Below, in pieces: positions 21,604-31,717 of a stretch of DNA of 64,000 nt (the stretch's first letter is position 1; the number at the start of each line of letters is the position of its first letter). The translations under genes and the position numbers were made by a program. Under the pieces are notes generated by a model that worked only from the letters and a program-made list of their open reading frames with translations, ran no database searches and was not told where the DNA came from. This DNA is from an uncultured Pelagibacteraceae bacterium. GTDB lineage: Bacteria > Pseudomonadota > Alphaproteobacteria > Pelagibacterales > Pelagibacteraceae. The DNA is taken from NCBI GenBank assembly GCA_902526405.1, contig CABZKL010000001.1, positions 1 to 64,000 on the forward strand, in the 5' to 3' direction.

Positions 21604-22256
21604 TAAAGTGCTGTTTCTTTTTTAATATATTTATCAAGAGTTTTGATTAATACACTATCAATTTTAGAAAAAAAATGATTTGCTTCAGAGATACCGTTGA
21701 ATTCAACTTTTATACCTTTTTGTGCGCTCAATCGTTTATTTAATTCAGAAATATATCCCGCTGGAACCAATTCATCTTTTTTGCCATAAACAACTATTCC
21801 CGATGTGGGGCACGGAGATAAAAAAGAAAAATCATAAGCATTAGGTTGAGGTGAAACGGCTATAAATCTATTTATTTCTGGTCTTCTCATTAATAGCTGC
21901 ATAGCTATTAATGATCCAAAAGAAAAACCAGATACCCAACACTGCGAATTATCAAAATTTTCTCTCTCTAACCAATCTAGTGCGGCAGCTGCATCTGCCA
22001 GTTCTCCCTGACCATTATCAAATTCTCCATCACTTTTTCCAACTCCTCTAAAGTTTACTCTGCAAACTGAGAAATCATTGTCCATAAATGTATTGAATAT
22101 ATCTACTACAACCTTGTTATTCATTGTTCCTCCATATTGAGGATGAGGTTGTAATACTAATGCTACAGGGGAAGTATTTTTTATACTTTTATAATATTTA
22201 GCCTCAAGACGTCCAGCAGGACCTGGAATGAATATTTCTAAAATTTTATTATCCAT
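21600..22256 (-). CDS. Alpha/beta hydrolase
   Basis: LQPHPQYGGTMNNKVV…VCRVNFRGVGKSDGEFDNG…CWVSGFSFGSLIAMQ (nucleophile elbow GFSFG). Confidence 0.85.
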   Translation of the reverse strand: MDNKILEIFIPGPAGRLEAKYYKSIKNTSPVALVLQPHPQYGGTMNNKVVVDIFNTFMDNDFSVCRVNFRGVGKSDGEFDNGQGELADAAAALDWLERENFDNSQCWVSGFSFGSLIAMQLLMRRPEINRFIAVSPQPNAYDFSFLSPCPTSGIVVYGKKDELVPAGYISELNKRLSAQKGIKVEFNGISEANHFFSKIDSVLIKTLDKYIKKETALY

Positions 22257-22338
22257 TAGCGCAATTGATTATTATTCTCAAAAAAAAGTAAGGTTTATCA
22301 TAACTGAGCGACAAAATGTTAGTTTTTTTTTTAAGTCT

Positions 22339-22363
22339 AAACTTGACCATTTTAGTCAGGTAT
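22339..22363 (+). promoter_or_regulatory. Candidate IscR type-1 operator overlapping the iscR-suf promoter
   Basis: AAACTTGACCATTTTAGTCAGGTAT fits ATASYYGACTRWWWYAGTCRRSTAT at 23 of 25 positions. It overlaps TTGACC (22343-22348), and TATAAA at 22365 is 16 bp downstream. Confidence 0.75.
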
Positions 22364-22393
22364 GTATAAAAAGCCAACAATTTAAAGGGTAAT

Positions 22394-22819
22394 ATGAAAC
22401 TAACATCAAAAGGTAGATATGCCGTTATGGCATTAGTTGATCTTGCAAGGTTCGACACTATCAATCCAGTGTCTTTAAGGGATATTTCGTTAAGACAGGG
22501 AATTTCCTTAGACTATTTGGAACAAATTTTTTTTAAACTAAAAAAAAATCAAATCGTAAAAAGTACTAGAGGAACTCTAGGTGGATATGTTTTATCAAAA
22601 AAACCAAATGAAATTAAACTTACTAATATTTTAAATGCGGTTGATGAAAAAGTTAAAACTGTTCAGTGTAAAAAAGAATCTAAAAAAGGGTGCAATGGTA
22701 AAGCAACTAAATGTATCACACACAATCTTTGGGATGAACTAGAAACTCATATTAATACTTTTTTTGAAAAAAAAAGTTTACAAGATTTATTAAAAAATAA
22801 TTCAGATCGGCTTAATTAG
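22394..22819 (+). CDS. iscR: Rrf2-family Fe-S cluster regulator IscR
   Basis: [18 protein letters not shown]; Fe-S ligands Cx7Cx6CxxH ([19 protein letters not shown]); directly upstream of suf genes. Confidence 0.92.
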   Translation: MKLTSKGRYAVMALVDLARFDTINPVSLRDISLRQGISLDYLEQIFFKLKKNQIVKSTRGTLGGYVLSKKPNEIKLTNILNAVDEKVKTVQCKKESKKGCNGKATKCITHNLWDELETHINTFFEKKSLQDLLKNNSDRLN

Positions 22820-22820
22820 G

Positions 22821-24263
22821 ATGGAAAATAGACAGAAGGAAATTGATAAATTAAAAGATTATAAATACGGTTTCTCAACCGATATAGAAAATACCAAAGC
22901 ACCAAAAGGTCTAAATGAGGATGTAATTAAATTTATTTCTAATATTAAAAAAGAACCACAATGGATGCTTGAGTTTAGACTAAAAGCTTACGAAAGATTT
23001 AAACAATTAAAAGAACCAGATTGGCAAAAACCAAAATATCCTAATATAGATTATCAAGATTTATATTATTATTCTGCACCTAAAAGTATGGATAAGAAAC
23101 CTAAAAGTTTGGATGAACTAGACCCTAAACTTTTAGAAACTTATAAAAAGTTAGGTATCCCTCTTCAAGAACAAGCAAGATTAAATGGTATTGCTGTTGA
23201 TGCTGTTTTTGATTCAGTTTCTGTTGCAACAACTTTTAGAGAAGAGTTAATAAAACAGGGAATAATTTTTTGTCCAATTTCAGAGGCAATTCAAAATCAT
23301 CCAGAATTGGTTAAAAAATATTTAGGATCTGTAATTCCATTAACTGATCATTTTTTTGCAACATTAAATTCAGCAGTTTTTACTGATGGCTCATTCGTTT
23401 ACATACCTGAAGGTGTTCGTTGTCCAATGGAACTTTCAACTTATTTTAGAATAAATGCATCTAATACAGGTCAGTTTGAGAGAACTTTAATTATTGCTGA
23501 CAAAGGAAGTTATGTTAGCTACTTGGAAGGTTGTACAGCTCCTATGAGAGATGAAAATCAATTGCATGCTGCAAATGTCGAATTAGTTGCTCTTGATGAT
23601 GCTGAAATAAAATATTCAACAGTTCAAAACTGGTATCCGGGTGATAAAGATGGAAAGGGTGGTATATACAATTTTGTAACTAAAAGAGGTTTATGCAAAG
23701 GAAAGAACTCTAAAATATCATGGACGCAAGTTGAAACTGGATCTGCAATTACATGGAAATATCCTAGTTGTATCTTGAAAGGTGATAATTCTGTTGGAGA
23801 ATTTTATTCAATTGCCATTACTAATAATTACCAAAAAGCTGACACAGGCACTAAAATGATCCATTTAGGAAAAAATACAAAAAGCAAAATCATATCAAAA
23901 GGAATAAGCGCTGGTTTTTCAGATATGACTTATAGAGGATTAGTTGATATTTCCTCGAAGGCATCTAATTCAAATAATTATACACAATGTGACTCATTAT
24001 TAATGGGTAATAAATGTGGTGCTCACACAGTTCCATACATTAAAAATAAAAATTCAGACTCTAACATAGCTCACGAAGCAACCACTTCTAAAATAAGTGA
24101 GGAACAATTACATTACTGTCAACAAAGAGGTTTGAGTGCGGAGGAGGCAGTTGGTTTAATTGTGAATGGATTTTGTAAAGAAGTATTACAACAATTACCA
24201 ATGGAATTTGCTGTAGAGGCACAAAAGTTAGTAGGGATTAGTTTAGAAGGAAGTGTAGGCTAA
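22821..24263 (+). CDS. sufB: Fe-S cluster assembly protein SufB
   Basis: [44 protein letters not shown]; operon context. Confidence 0.97.
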   Translation: MENRQKEIDKLKDYKYGFSTDIENTKAPKGLNEDVIKFISNIKKEPQWMLEFRLKAYERFKQLKEPDWQKPKYPNIDYQDLYYYSAPKSMDKKPKSLDELDPKLLETYKKLGIPLQEQARLNGIAVDAVFDSVSVATTFREELIKQGIIFCPISEAIQNHPELVKKYLGSVIPLTDHFFATLNSAVFTDGSFVYIPEGVRCPMELSTYFRINASNTGQFERTLIIADKGSYVSYLEGCTAPMRDENQLHAANVELVALDDAEIKYSTVQNWYPGDKDGKGGIYNFVTKRGLCKGKNSKISWTQVETGSAITWKYPSCILKGDNSVGEFYSIAITNNYQKADTGTKMIHLGKNTKSKIISKGISAGFSDMTYRGLVDISSKASNSNNYTQCDSLLMGNKCGAHTVPYIKNKNSDSNIAHEATTSKISEEQLHYCQQRGLSAEEAVGLIVNGFCKEVLQQLPMEFAVEAQKLVGISLEGSVG

Positions 24264-24997
24264 TGTTAAAAATTAATAAATTAAACGCCAAAATAGATAA
24301 TAAAGAAATTTTAAAAGGATTTTCGATAAACGTTAATCCTGGAGAAGTTCATGCTATTATGGGACCAAATGGATCAGGTAAAAGTACTTTATCTAATATT
24401 TTATCAGGAAAGAAAGGATATGAGGTTTCTGGTGAAGTTCTATTTGAGGACAAAGATTTATTTGAACTTGAAACAGAGGAAAGAGCTCATAAAGGTATTT
24501 TTTTAGCTTTTCAATATCCATTAGAAATTCCTGGAGTAAACACAAATATATTTTTAAAAACTTCACTAAACGCAGTTAGAAAAGCAAGAGGTGAAAAAGA
24601 GCTTGATGCGATAGAATTCCTTAAATTAGTTAAAGAAAAATCTAAAGAACTTAAATTTGATGAGGAAAAGTTAAATAGACAATTAAATGTTGGTTTTTCT
24701 GGGGGAGAAAAAAAGAAAAATGAAATTTTACAAATGTCAATGTTATCCCCAAAACTTTCAATTCTTGATGAAACAGACTCAGGGCTAGACATAGATGCTT
24801 TAAGAATTGTAGCAGATGGAGTTAATACTTTAAGAAACGAAAAAAACTCATTTTTAATAATTACACATTATCAAAGATTGCTTGATTATATTAAGCCTGA
24901 CTTTGTCCATGTTTTAATGAATGGAAAGATTGTTAAATCTGGTGGTCCAGATCTGGCTCTAGATTTAGAAAAAAAAGGATATGAAAGTTTTAATTAG
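24263..24997 (+). CDS. sufC: Fe-S cluster assembly ATPase SufC
   Basis: IMGPNGSGKSTLSN; NVGFSGGEKKKNEILQM; LDETDSGLDIDAL. Confidence 0.97.
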   Translation: MLKINKLNAKIDNKEILKGFSINVNPGEVHAIMGPNGSGKSTLSNILSGKKGYEVSGEVLFEDKDLFELETEERAHKGIFLAFQYPLEIPGVNTNIFLKTSLNAVRKARGEKELDAIEFLKLVKEKSKELKFDEEKLNRQLNVGFSGGEKKKNEILQMSMLSPKLSILDETDSGLDIDALRIVADGVNTLRNEKNSFLIITHYQRLLDYIKPDFVHVLMNGKIVKSGGPDLALDLEKKGYESFN

Positions 24998-26245
24998 ATG
25001 AAAGAACAACTACAAAAAGATTTTGATAATACTGTTAAAAATTTAAATTTATCTCAAAAAGATGTTGAAATAAAAAAATTTTCTTTAGATAATTTTTTAA
25101 ATAAAGGTTTTCCTAATAGAAAAGAAGAAGATTGGAAATTCTCAGATCTTAATCAGATAATTAAAAAAAATATCGGGGAATTAAGTTTTTATAATGATTA
25201 CACATATACTAATAAGGTTGATACCTCTGAATTCGTTGATGGATTAGAACATAATAAAATAGTATTTATAAACGGTAGAATTGAAAAAATTGATTTTGAT
25301 TATGAAAAAAAAGAACAAATAGAAATAATTGATCAGTCAGAAACTATTAATAAATTTGAAAACAATAATTCTTTATCTGATTTAAACAATGCACTCACCA
25401 ATAAATCCTTTAAAATAGTCATTAAAAAGAGCTATCAGCTAGTAAAACCGCTTATTATTTACCATACATCTAATTCCAAAATTTGGTCCAAAAACATTAA
25501 TCTAAGATTAGATTTTGAATTGGAAGAAGATAGTTCCTTAAGATTGATTGACTTATTTAATGATACGTCAGAAAAAAATTTTTTTAATATTTTTTATGAC
25601 TTTAACTTAAAAGAAAATGCAATTCTAAAAAATTATAAAGTAGATAAACAAGAAAATAAAAACATTAAATATTCTTTTAACAATATAGAACAAAATAAAA
25701 ATACTATTTCAGAGACGTTTATTTTATCATCAGGATCAAATTTTTTTAAAAGTGAAATAAATTGTAATTTAAAAGGTGAACATTCATCAGCTTTCGTCAA
25801 TGGAATTTTTTCTCTTGATAATAATAAACATCATGAAATAAGAACAATTGTAAATCATTTGACAGAGAATACTAAGAGTTATCAACTAATTAAAAGTGTT
25901 TTAGAAGATAGTTCTAAAGCAGCATATCAAGGAAAAATATTTGTAAATTCTGATGCACAAAAAACAGATGGATACCAGCTTAGTAAAGCAATATTACTAA
26001 ATAAAGACTCAGAATTTAATGCTAAGCCTGAATTAGAAATTTATGCAGATGATGTAAAATGTTCACATGGTTCAGCCTCAGGAAGTCTTAACGAAGACTC
26101 TATATTTTATTTAATGTCTAGAGGGCTGAATTACAATCAAGCAAGGGAACTTTTAATTAATGGTTTTTTACTTGATGTAGTAGAAAAAATTACAGACTCA
26201 GAAATCAAAAATCTAATTAAAAATATGATTGGAATAAAAGAATGA
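24998..26245 (+). CDS. sufD: Fe-S cluster assembly protein SufD
   Basis: AAYQGKIFVNSDAQKTDGYQLSKAILL; DDVKCSHGSASGSLNED. Confidence 0.95.
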   Translation: MKEQLQKDFDNTVKNLNLSQKDVEIKKFSLDNFLNKGFPNRKEEDWKFSDLNQIIKKNIGELSFYNDYTYTNKVDTSEFVDGLEHNKIVFINGRIEKIDFDYEKKEQIEIIDQSETINKFENNNSLSDLNNALTNKSFKIVIKKSYQLVKPLIIYHTSNSKIWSKNINLRLDFELEEDSSLRLIDLFNDTSEKNFFNIFYDFNLKENAILKNYKVDKQENKNIKYSFNNIEQNKNTISETFILSSGSNFFKSEINCNLKGEHSSAFVNGIFSLDNNKHHEIRTIVNHLTENTKSYQLIKSVLEDSSKAAYQGKIFVNSDAQKTDGYQLSKAILLNKDSEFNAKPELEIYADDVKCSHGSASGSLNEDSIFYLMSRGLNYNQARELLINGFLLDVVEKITDSEIKNLIKNMIGIKE

Positions 26246-27462
26246 AAATAGAAAATATAAAAAAAGAATTTCCAATATTTGACGAAAAAATTCAGAATAA
26301 TGATCTAGTTTACCTTGATAGTGCAAACTCTTCACAAAAACCTAAAGTTGTTGCAGATAGAATTAATGAATTTTATACTAAACAGTTTTCAAATGTTGGA
26401 AGAAGTGTTCACTATCTTGCAGTTGCAGCTACTAATTTGTACGAAAATACAAGATCCTCTGTTCAAAAATATATTAACGCTAAAGATAAAAATGAAATAG
26501 TTTTTACAAAAGGTGCAACCGAAGCATTAAATTTAGTTGCAAATATTTTGGGACAAAATTATTTAAACGAAGGAGATGAAATTTTAATCACCGAACTTGA
26601 ACATCATTCAAATTATGTTCCATGGCATTTTTTAAGAAAATCAAAAAATATCGAAATTAATTTTGCAGAAATGAATGAAGATGGTGAAGTTACTTTAGAA
26701 GAAATTGAAAAAAAAATAACACCTAAAACTAAGGTGATAGCAATTACACATTTATCAAATGTTACAGGTGCAATACTACCTGTTAAAGAAATAACTGATC
26801 TAGCACATTCAAAAGGTATTCTTGTTGTGATTGATGGTTGTCAGGGCGCGCCACATCTTAAACTAGATATGCAAGATCTCGATTGTGATTTTTATGCAAT
26901 ATCATGTCACAAAATGTACGGACCAACAGGACTTGGTGTTTTATACGGTAAAAAAAAATGGCTAGAGGAATTACCTCCTTATCAAGGTGGTGGAGGAATG
27001 ATCAGTGAAGTAAAAAAAGATAGTATTTCTTATGGTGAATTACCAAATAAATATGAAGCAGGAACAATGGCGACTGCTCAGGTCATTGCCTTTGATGAAT
27101 CAATTAAGTTTATGGAAAACATTGGTATAGAAAATATTATGAAACACGAAGCTGATTTAGTTGAATACGGACAAGAATTATTACAAAAAAATAACTCTGT
27201 TAAATTGATTGGTAGCCCTAAAAATAAAGGTGGAGTTTTATCTTTTACTTTAAAAGGAGTTCATCCACATGATATCGCAACTATACTAGATGAAGATGGA
27301 GTAGCAATAAGAGCAGGACATCACTGTTGTCAAATTTTACATGACAAATTAAATATACCTGCAAGTGCAAGAGCCTCTGTTGGAATTTATAATACGAAAG
27401 ACGATCTAGATAAATTAAATGACTCAATTAATAACTGCAAAAAAATATTTAATTTAAAATGA
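26242..27462 (+). CDS. sufS: Cysteine desulfurase SufS
   Basis: ELEHHSNYVPWH; AISCHKMYGPTGLGVLYG; IRAGHHCCQIL. Confidence 0.97.
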   Translation: MKIENIKKEFPIFDEKIQNNDLVYLDSANSSQKPKVVADRINEFYTKQFSNVGRSVHYLAVAATNLYENTRSSVQKYINAKDKNEIVFTKGATEALNLVANILGQNYLNEGDEILITELEHHSNYVPWHFLRKSKNIEINFAEMNEDGEVTLEEIEKKITPKTKVIAITHLSNVTGAILPVKEITDLAHSKGILVVIDGCQGAPHLKLDMQDLDCDFYAISCHKMYGPTGLGVLYGKKKWLEELPPYQGGGGMISEVKKDSISYGELPNKYEAGTMATAQVIAFDESIKFMENIGIENIMKHEADLVEYGQELLQKNNSVKLIGSPKNKGGVLSFTLKGVHPHDIATILDEDGVAIRAGHHCCQILHDKLNIPASARASVGIYNTKDDLDKLNDSINNCKKIFNLK

Positions 27463-27923
27463 ATTTAAAAGAATTATATCAAGAAATTATTTTAGAGCAT
27501 GGTAAAAATCCAAGAAATCTTGGTAAGACAGATGACTTTAATAAAGATGCAAAAGGTAACAACCCTTTATGTGGAGATAATGTTCACGTTTATTTAAAAT
27601 TAAATGGTCAAAAAATAGTGGAAGATATTTCATTTGAAGGAAGTGGTTGTGCTATCTCAATGGCTTCAGCTTCAATTATGACAGATTTAATTAAAGGTAA
27701 AAATGAAAACGAAGCTAAAGAAATTGTCGAAGATTTTTTAGGAATGATTAAAGAAAATCCAGAATTAAAATCAGAATATTTACAAGATGATGAAAAAACT
27801 AAATTAATGTGTTTGTCAGGTGTTAAACAATATCCAATGAGAGTTAAGTGTGCTACACTTTCATGGCATACATTGGTTTCAGCATTTGAAGATAAAAAAG
27901 AAGAAGTAAAAACAGAGAATTAA
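27459..27923 (+). CDS. sufU: SUF-type NifU-like scaffold
   Basis: NLKELYQEIILEHGKNPRNLG; NPLCGDNVHVYLKL; FEGSGCAISMASAS. Confidence 0.93.
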   Translation: MNLKELYQEIILEHGKNPRNLGKTDDFNKDAKGNNPLCGDNVHVYLKLNGQKIVEDISFEGSGCAISMASASIMTDLIKGKNENEAKEIVEDFLGMIKENPELKSEYLQDDEKTKLMCLSGVKQYPMRVKCATLSWHTLVSAFEDKKEEVKTEN

Positions 27924-27925
27924 TT

Positions 27926-28225
27926 ATGTCTAAGAAAGAATTAATCATAGAGGAAATAAGAAAAATTTATGATCCTGAACTACCTGTTAATATTTATGAA
28001 TTAGGTTTAATTTATGATATAAAAGTTGAAAATGATAAATCTGCCAAAATTAAAATGACTTTGACAACACCAAATTGCCCTGTAGCAGAAAGTTTACCTA
28101 AAGAAGTTAAAGAAGGAGCAATGCAAGTAGATGGGATTGAAGAGGTTGATTTAGAATTAGTATGGGATCCACCATGGACCAAAGACATGATGTCAGAGGC
28201 AGCTAAATTAGAATTGAATTTATAA
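27926..28225 (+). CDS. sufT: SufT / MIP18-family (DUF59) protein
   Basis: IYDPELPVNIYELGLIYDI; MTLTTPNCPVAESLP; VWDPPWTKDMMSE. Confidence 0.9.
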   Translation: MSKKELIIEEIRKIYDPELPVNIYELGLIYDIKVENDKSAKIKMTLTTPNCPVAESLPKEVKEGAMQVDGIEEVDLELVWDPPWTKDMMSEAAKLELNL

Positions 28226-28560
28226 TGTCTCAAATAATTAAATTAAGTGATAACGCTGCATCTAGAATTAAAGAGATAATGGCTAATGCAGAAAAAGATT
28301 CACTTGGAGTAAGAGTATCTGTTAAATCTGGTGGTTGTGCAGGGATGTCTTACGTTATGGAATATACAAAAGAACTTAATCCAAATGATGAAATAATTGA
28401 AGATAAGGGTGTAAAGGTATTCGTAGACTCTGCTGCTATTATGTATCTTTTAGGAACTGAAATGGATTATAAGAAAGAGGAGTTATCCTCAACATTTGTT
28501 TTTAATAATCCTAATGAAACCGAGCGTTGTGGCTGCGGTGAGTCATTTAAAACATCGTAG
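28225..28560 (+). CDS. sufA: A-type Fe-S carrier (SufA/IscA)
   Basis: GVRVSVKSGGCAGMSYVMEY…FVFNNPNETERCGCGESF. Confidence 0.93.
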   Translation: MSQIIKLSDNAASRIKEIMANAEKDSLGVRVSVKSGGCAGMSYVMEYTKELNPNDEIIEDKGVKVFVDSAAIMYLLGTEMDYKKEELSSTFVFNNPNETERCGCGESFKTS

Positions 28561-28625
28561 GTTAACAATCCCATTTTGAGCATATCAGATTTGCATTTTT
28601 TGCATATCTAAGATAAGGCTTAGTA

Positions 28626-28796
28626 ATGAATATATTTGAGTTTAAAAATCTTGTTAAAAGCTTAAAAAATTCTTTAAAAGAGAAATCATTTTTTAAAGAT
28701 CTTAGAAAAGAAGTGGATACTGGTGCTAATGGCACGCAGAATTACGTTCTAAAAAAAGGTATGAACAAGAATAGTATAGCTACAACAAAACAGTAA
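28626..28796 (+). CDS. Putative 56-aa small protein, below the ORF-track cutoff
   Basis: ATG preceded by AAGG; open frame MNIFEFKNLVKSLKNSLKEKSFFKDLRKEVDTGANGTQNYVLKKGMNKNSIATTKQ*; fills most of an otherwise large gap. Confidence 0.4.
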   Translation: MNIFEFKNLVKSLKNSLKEKSFFKDLRKEVDTGANGTQNYVLKKGMNKNSIATTKQ

Positions 28797-28805
28797 TTAA
28801 ATCTG

Positions 28806-30212
28806 CTAGCAGCTATAGTACATCTCAAACTCTACAGGATGAGGTGCATGTTCAAACTTGTGTATTTCCTCAAATTTCAACGCAATATACGCATCAATTT
28901 GATCATCAGTAAATACACCACCTTGTGTTAAAAATTCTCTGTCTTTATCTAAATTTTCCATTGCTTCTCTTAAAGAGCCACAAACTGTAGGAATAGATTT
29001 TACCTCTTCTGGTGGTAACTCGTATAAATCTTTATCAAAAGATTCACCTGGATGAATTTTATTTTTAATCCCATCAATTCCAGCCATAAGCATTGCTGCA
29101 AATGTTAAATATGGATTACCAGAAGCATCTGGGAAACGAATTTCACATCTTGCACCTTTTTTACTTAAAGTAATTGGTATACGACATGAAGCTGATCTAT
29201 TTCTTGCAGAATAAGCAAGAAGAACAGGTGCCTCAAATCCTGGAATTAATCTTTTATAACTGTTTGTAGTTGCATTAGCAAAAGCATTGATTGCTTTTGC
29301 GTGTTTTAATATACCACCGATATAGTGCAGTGCAGTTTCTGATAATCCAGCGTAACCATCCCCAGAAAATACGGGCGTATCACCTTTCCAAATTGATTGG
29401 TGTGTATGCATTCCAGAGCCGTTATCTCCAGCAACAGGCTTTGGCATAAAAGTAGCTGTTTTACCAAATGAGTGCGTAACCATTTGTACTACATATTTAT
29501 ATAATTGAACGTTATCAGCTTGGTCTACTAAAGTTCCAAAATACATTCCAAGTTCATGTTGGCTAGGTGCCACTTCATGGTGATGTTTTTCAACTTTAAT
29601 ACCCACTTCTTTTAAATTTTTAAGATATTCTCCCCTCATGTCCTGCTCACTATCTACAGGTGGTACAGGAAAGTAACCTCCTTTGATACCTGGTCTATGA
29701 CCCATGTTTCCATTTTCATATTCTTTACCTGAATTATATGGGCCTTCCTTACTATCGATTACAAAGCCACAATCATTCATATCATTTTTAATTTTAACAT
29801 CATCAAAAACAAAAAATTCGGGTTCTGGTCCAAAAAAAGCCTTATCTCCAATGCCTGACTCTTTCAAATAAGCCTCAGCTTTTTTTGCTACACCACGTGG
29901 ATCTCTTTCATAAGGAGTTTTTTTAACAGCATCTAAAATATCACAAAATATCACAACAGTATTATGCGATGTAAAAGGATCCATAAACATTCTTGATGTA
30001 TCTGGTTTTAAAATCATGTCAGACTCATTGATTGCTTTCCAACCAGCGATAGATGATCCATCAAAAAAAACACCTTCATTTAACATACCTTCATCCACAA
30101 CTGTTACATCCATAGTTAAATGTTGAAGCTTTCCTCTAGGATCTGTGAATCTTAAATCTACAAATTCTGCCTCTTTTTCCTTGATAAATTTTAATACATT
30201 TGCTGCACTCAT
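28806..30212 (-). CDS. glnA: Type I glutamine synthetase
   Basis: [34 protein letters not shown]-type region ([15 protein letters not shown]); adenylylation-loop-like DLYELPPEE. Confidence 0.97.
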   Translation of the reverse strand: MSAANVLKFIKEKEAEFVDLRFTDPRGKLQHLTMDVTVVDEGMLNEGVFFDGSSIAGWKAINESDMILKPDTSRMFMDPFTSHNTVVIFCDILDAVKKTPYERDPRGVAKKAEAYLKESGIGDKAFFGPEPEFFVFDDVKIKNDMNDCGFVIDSKEGPYNSGKEYENGNMGHRPGIKGGYFPVPPVDSEQDMRGEYLKNLKEVGIKVEKHHHEVAPSQHELGMYFGTLVDQADNVQLYKYVVQMVTHSFGKTATFMPKPVAGDNGSGMHTHQSIWKGDTPVFSGDGYAGLSETALHYIGGILKHAKAINAFANATTNSYKRLIPGFEAPVLLAYSARNRSASCRIPITLSKKGARCEIRFPDASGNPYLTFAAMLMAGIDGIKNKIHPGESFDKDLYELPPEEVKSIPTVCGSLREAMENLDKDREFLTQGGVFTDDQIDAYIALKFEEIHKFEHAPHPVEFEMYYSC

Positions 30213-30287
30213 TATGTCTCCTATCTAAATTTTAGAGCATTAATTACCAAATAAACCACTCTAAATATTGCTTATTTAATAAATAAC

Positions 30288-30310
30288 ACTTATGCAATTT
30301 TCACATAAGT
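30288..30310. promoter_or_regulatory. Inverted repeat in the glnA/ybaK divergent intergenic region
   Basis: ACTTATG-9 nt-CATAAGT, 7-bp perfect arms. Confidence 0.35.
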
Positions 30311-30350
30311 AGTGTATTTAATCAATATTATTAATCATTAATTTATATAA

Positions 30351-30833
30351 GTGAACTCCATAACAAATAAAGAACCAGTTAAAAGAGCAGAAAAAATTCT
30401 TAAAGAATTTGACCCAAATTTAAAAGTTATAATTTTAGAGGATACAGCAAGAACAGCAAATGATGCGGCTACAGCTTTAGGTTGCAATGTGGGAGCAATT
30501 GTTAAAAGCTTGCTTTTCAAAACTGGCGAAACATTTTGTCTTTGTTTGGTATCAGGAGATAAAAGATGTTCTCTAAATAAATTAAAAAAAAAATTGAGTG
30601 AAAAAGATGTATCAATGGCAAAACCAGAAGAGGTCAAACTTATTACTGGTTATACAATTGGAGGAGTGTCTCCAATTGGTCATTTATTTAAAATTAAAAT
30701 ATTTATAGATGAAAACTTAGGAAGATTTTCTAAAGTTTTTGCTGCTGCAGGCCATCCTAATGCGGTTTTTGGAATTAGCTATGTGGAATTAAAAAGATTA
30801 ACTGATGCAGAAATAGAAGATCTAACTGAATGA
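30351..30833 (+). CDS. YbaK/EbsC-family aminoacyl-tRNA deacylase-like protein (GTG start)
   Basis: ALGCNVGAIVKSLLFKT…CLVSGDKR…TGYTIGGVSPIGH…FAAAGHPNAVFG. Confidence 0.88.
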   Translation: MNSITNKEPVKRAEKILKEFDPNLKVIILEDTARTANDAATALGCNVGAIVKSLLFKTGETFCLCLVSGDKRCSLNKLKKKLSEKDVSMAKPEEVKLITGYTIGGVSPIGHLFKIKIFIDENLGRFSKVFAAAGHPNAVFGISYVELKRLTDAEIEDLTE

Positions 30834-31717
30834 GACAACCAAAAATAATTGATTATACTTTATTAACCATATTATCTTTAATATGGGCATCTGCATTTTT
30901 TAATATAAAAATAGCAACTTATTCATTTGGTCCAGTTACAATCGCTTTCCTACGAGTATTTTTTGGAGCAATTCCAGTTTTACTTCTTTGCTACTATAAA
31001 AAAATAAAAATTGAGGCTTTTTCTAAAGATTGGCATTGGTTTGCTATGATTGGTTTTATAAATTTGGTTGCACCATTCTTTCTAATTGCATATGGAGTAA
31101 AATCTGTTCAAAGTAATCTTGCTGCAATCTTAATGTCAACAACACCACTGAGTTCTACTATACTAGGTCATTTTTATACAAAAAATGAAAAATTTAATGT
31201 AGTTAAAACGTTTGGAATTTTAATCGGTTTTTCTGGAATAATTTTTTTATTTTCAGACAATCTTTTAATTAATCAAAATAATTTTACTTCAGCTTTATTA
31301 ATTTTGTTGGGTTCAACATGTTATGTTATTGGTGGTGTATTAACTTTAAAAATTAGTAAGAAAAAAAATGAAAATGTGACAGGTTCGATATTAATCTGGG
31401 CAACAATTATTTTAATACCATTGGTATCATTTATTGAACAACCGTGGCAGGTAGTGCCAAGAACAGACTCATTAATATCTGTAATTTATCTAGGCATTGT
31501 TCCAACAGGAATTGCATGGCTATTAAGGTTTAAAATACTAAAAGATAATGGTTTGATTTTTCAATCCCAGGTATCTTATTTAATACCAATTTTTGGAACA
31601 ATTCTAGGATACATATTCTTAAAAGAATTAATAACGATTAAAGTCTTAATTTCTTTGACTGCAGTTTGTATAGGTATTTATTTTGTTCGAAGAGCTGATG
31701 GAAAAAAATTATCTTAG
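30830..31717 (+). CDS. DMT-family (EamA) transporter
   Basis: Ten hydrophobic segments, duplicated EamA pattern (LSLIWASAFFNIKIA…; YLIPIFGTILGYIFLKE). Confidence 0.87.
   Translation: MRQPKIIDYTLLTILSLIWASAFFNIKIATYSFGPVTIAFLRVFFGAIPVLLLCYYKKIKIEAFSKDWHWFAMIGFINLVAPFFLIAYGVKSVQSNLAAILMSTTPLSSTILGHFYTKNEKFNVVKTFGILIGFSGIIFLFSDNLLINQNNFTSALLILLGSTCYVIGGVLTLKISKKKNENVTGSILIWATIILIPLVSFIEQPWQVVPRTDSLISVIYLGIVPTGIAWLLRFKILKDNGLIFQSQVSYLIPIFGTILGYIFLKELITIKVLISLTAVCIGIYFVRRADGKKLS

Noticed and set aside
24511-24792. 93-aa minus ORF opposite sufC
   Set aside because: Shadow frame of the conserved SufC ATPase; serine/phenylalanine-rich translation.
28561-28625. Imperfect hairpin AGATTTGCATTTTTTGCATATCT between sufA and the small ORF
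   Set aside because: Weak AT-rich stem with a mismatch and no T run after it; not a convincing terminator or ncRNA.
28803-28812. CTGCTAGCAG palindrome at the glnA stop
   Set aside because: Explained by the conserved C-terminal codons and stop of glnA; short.
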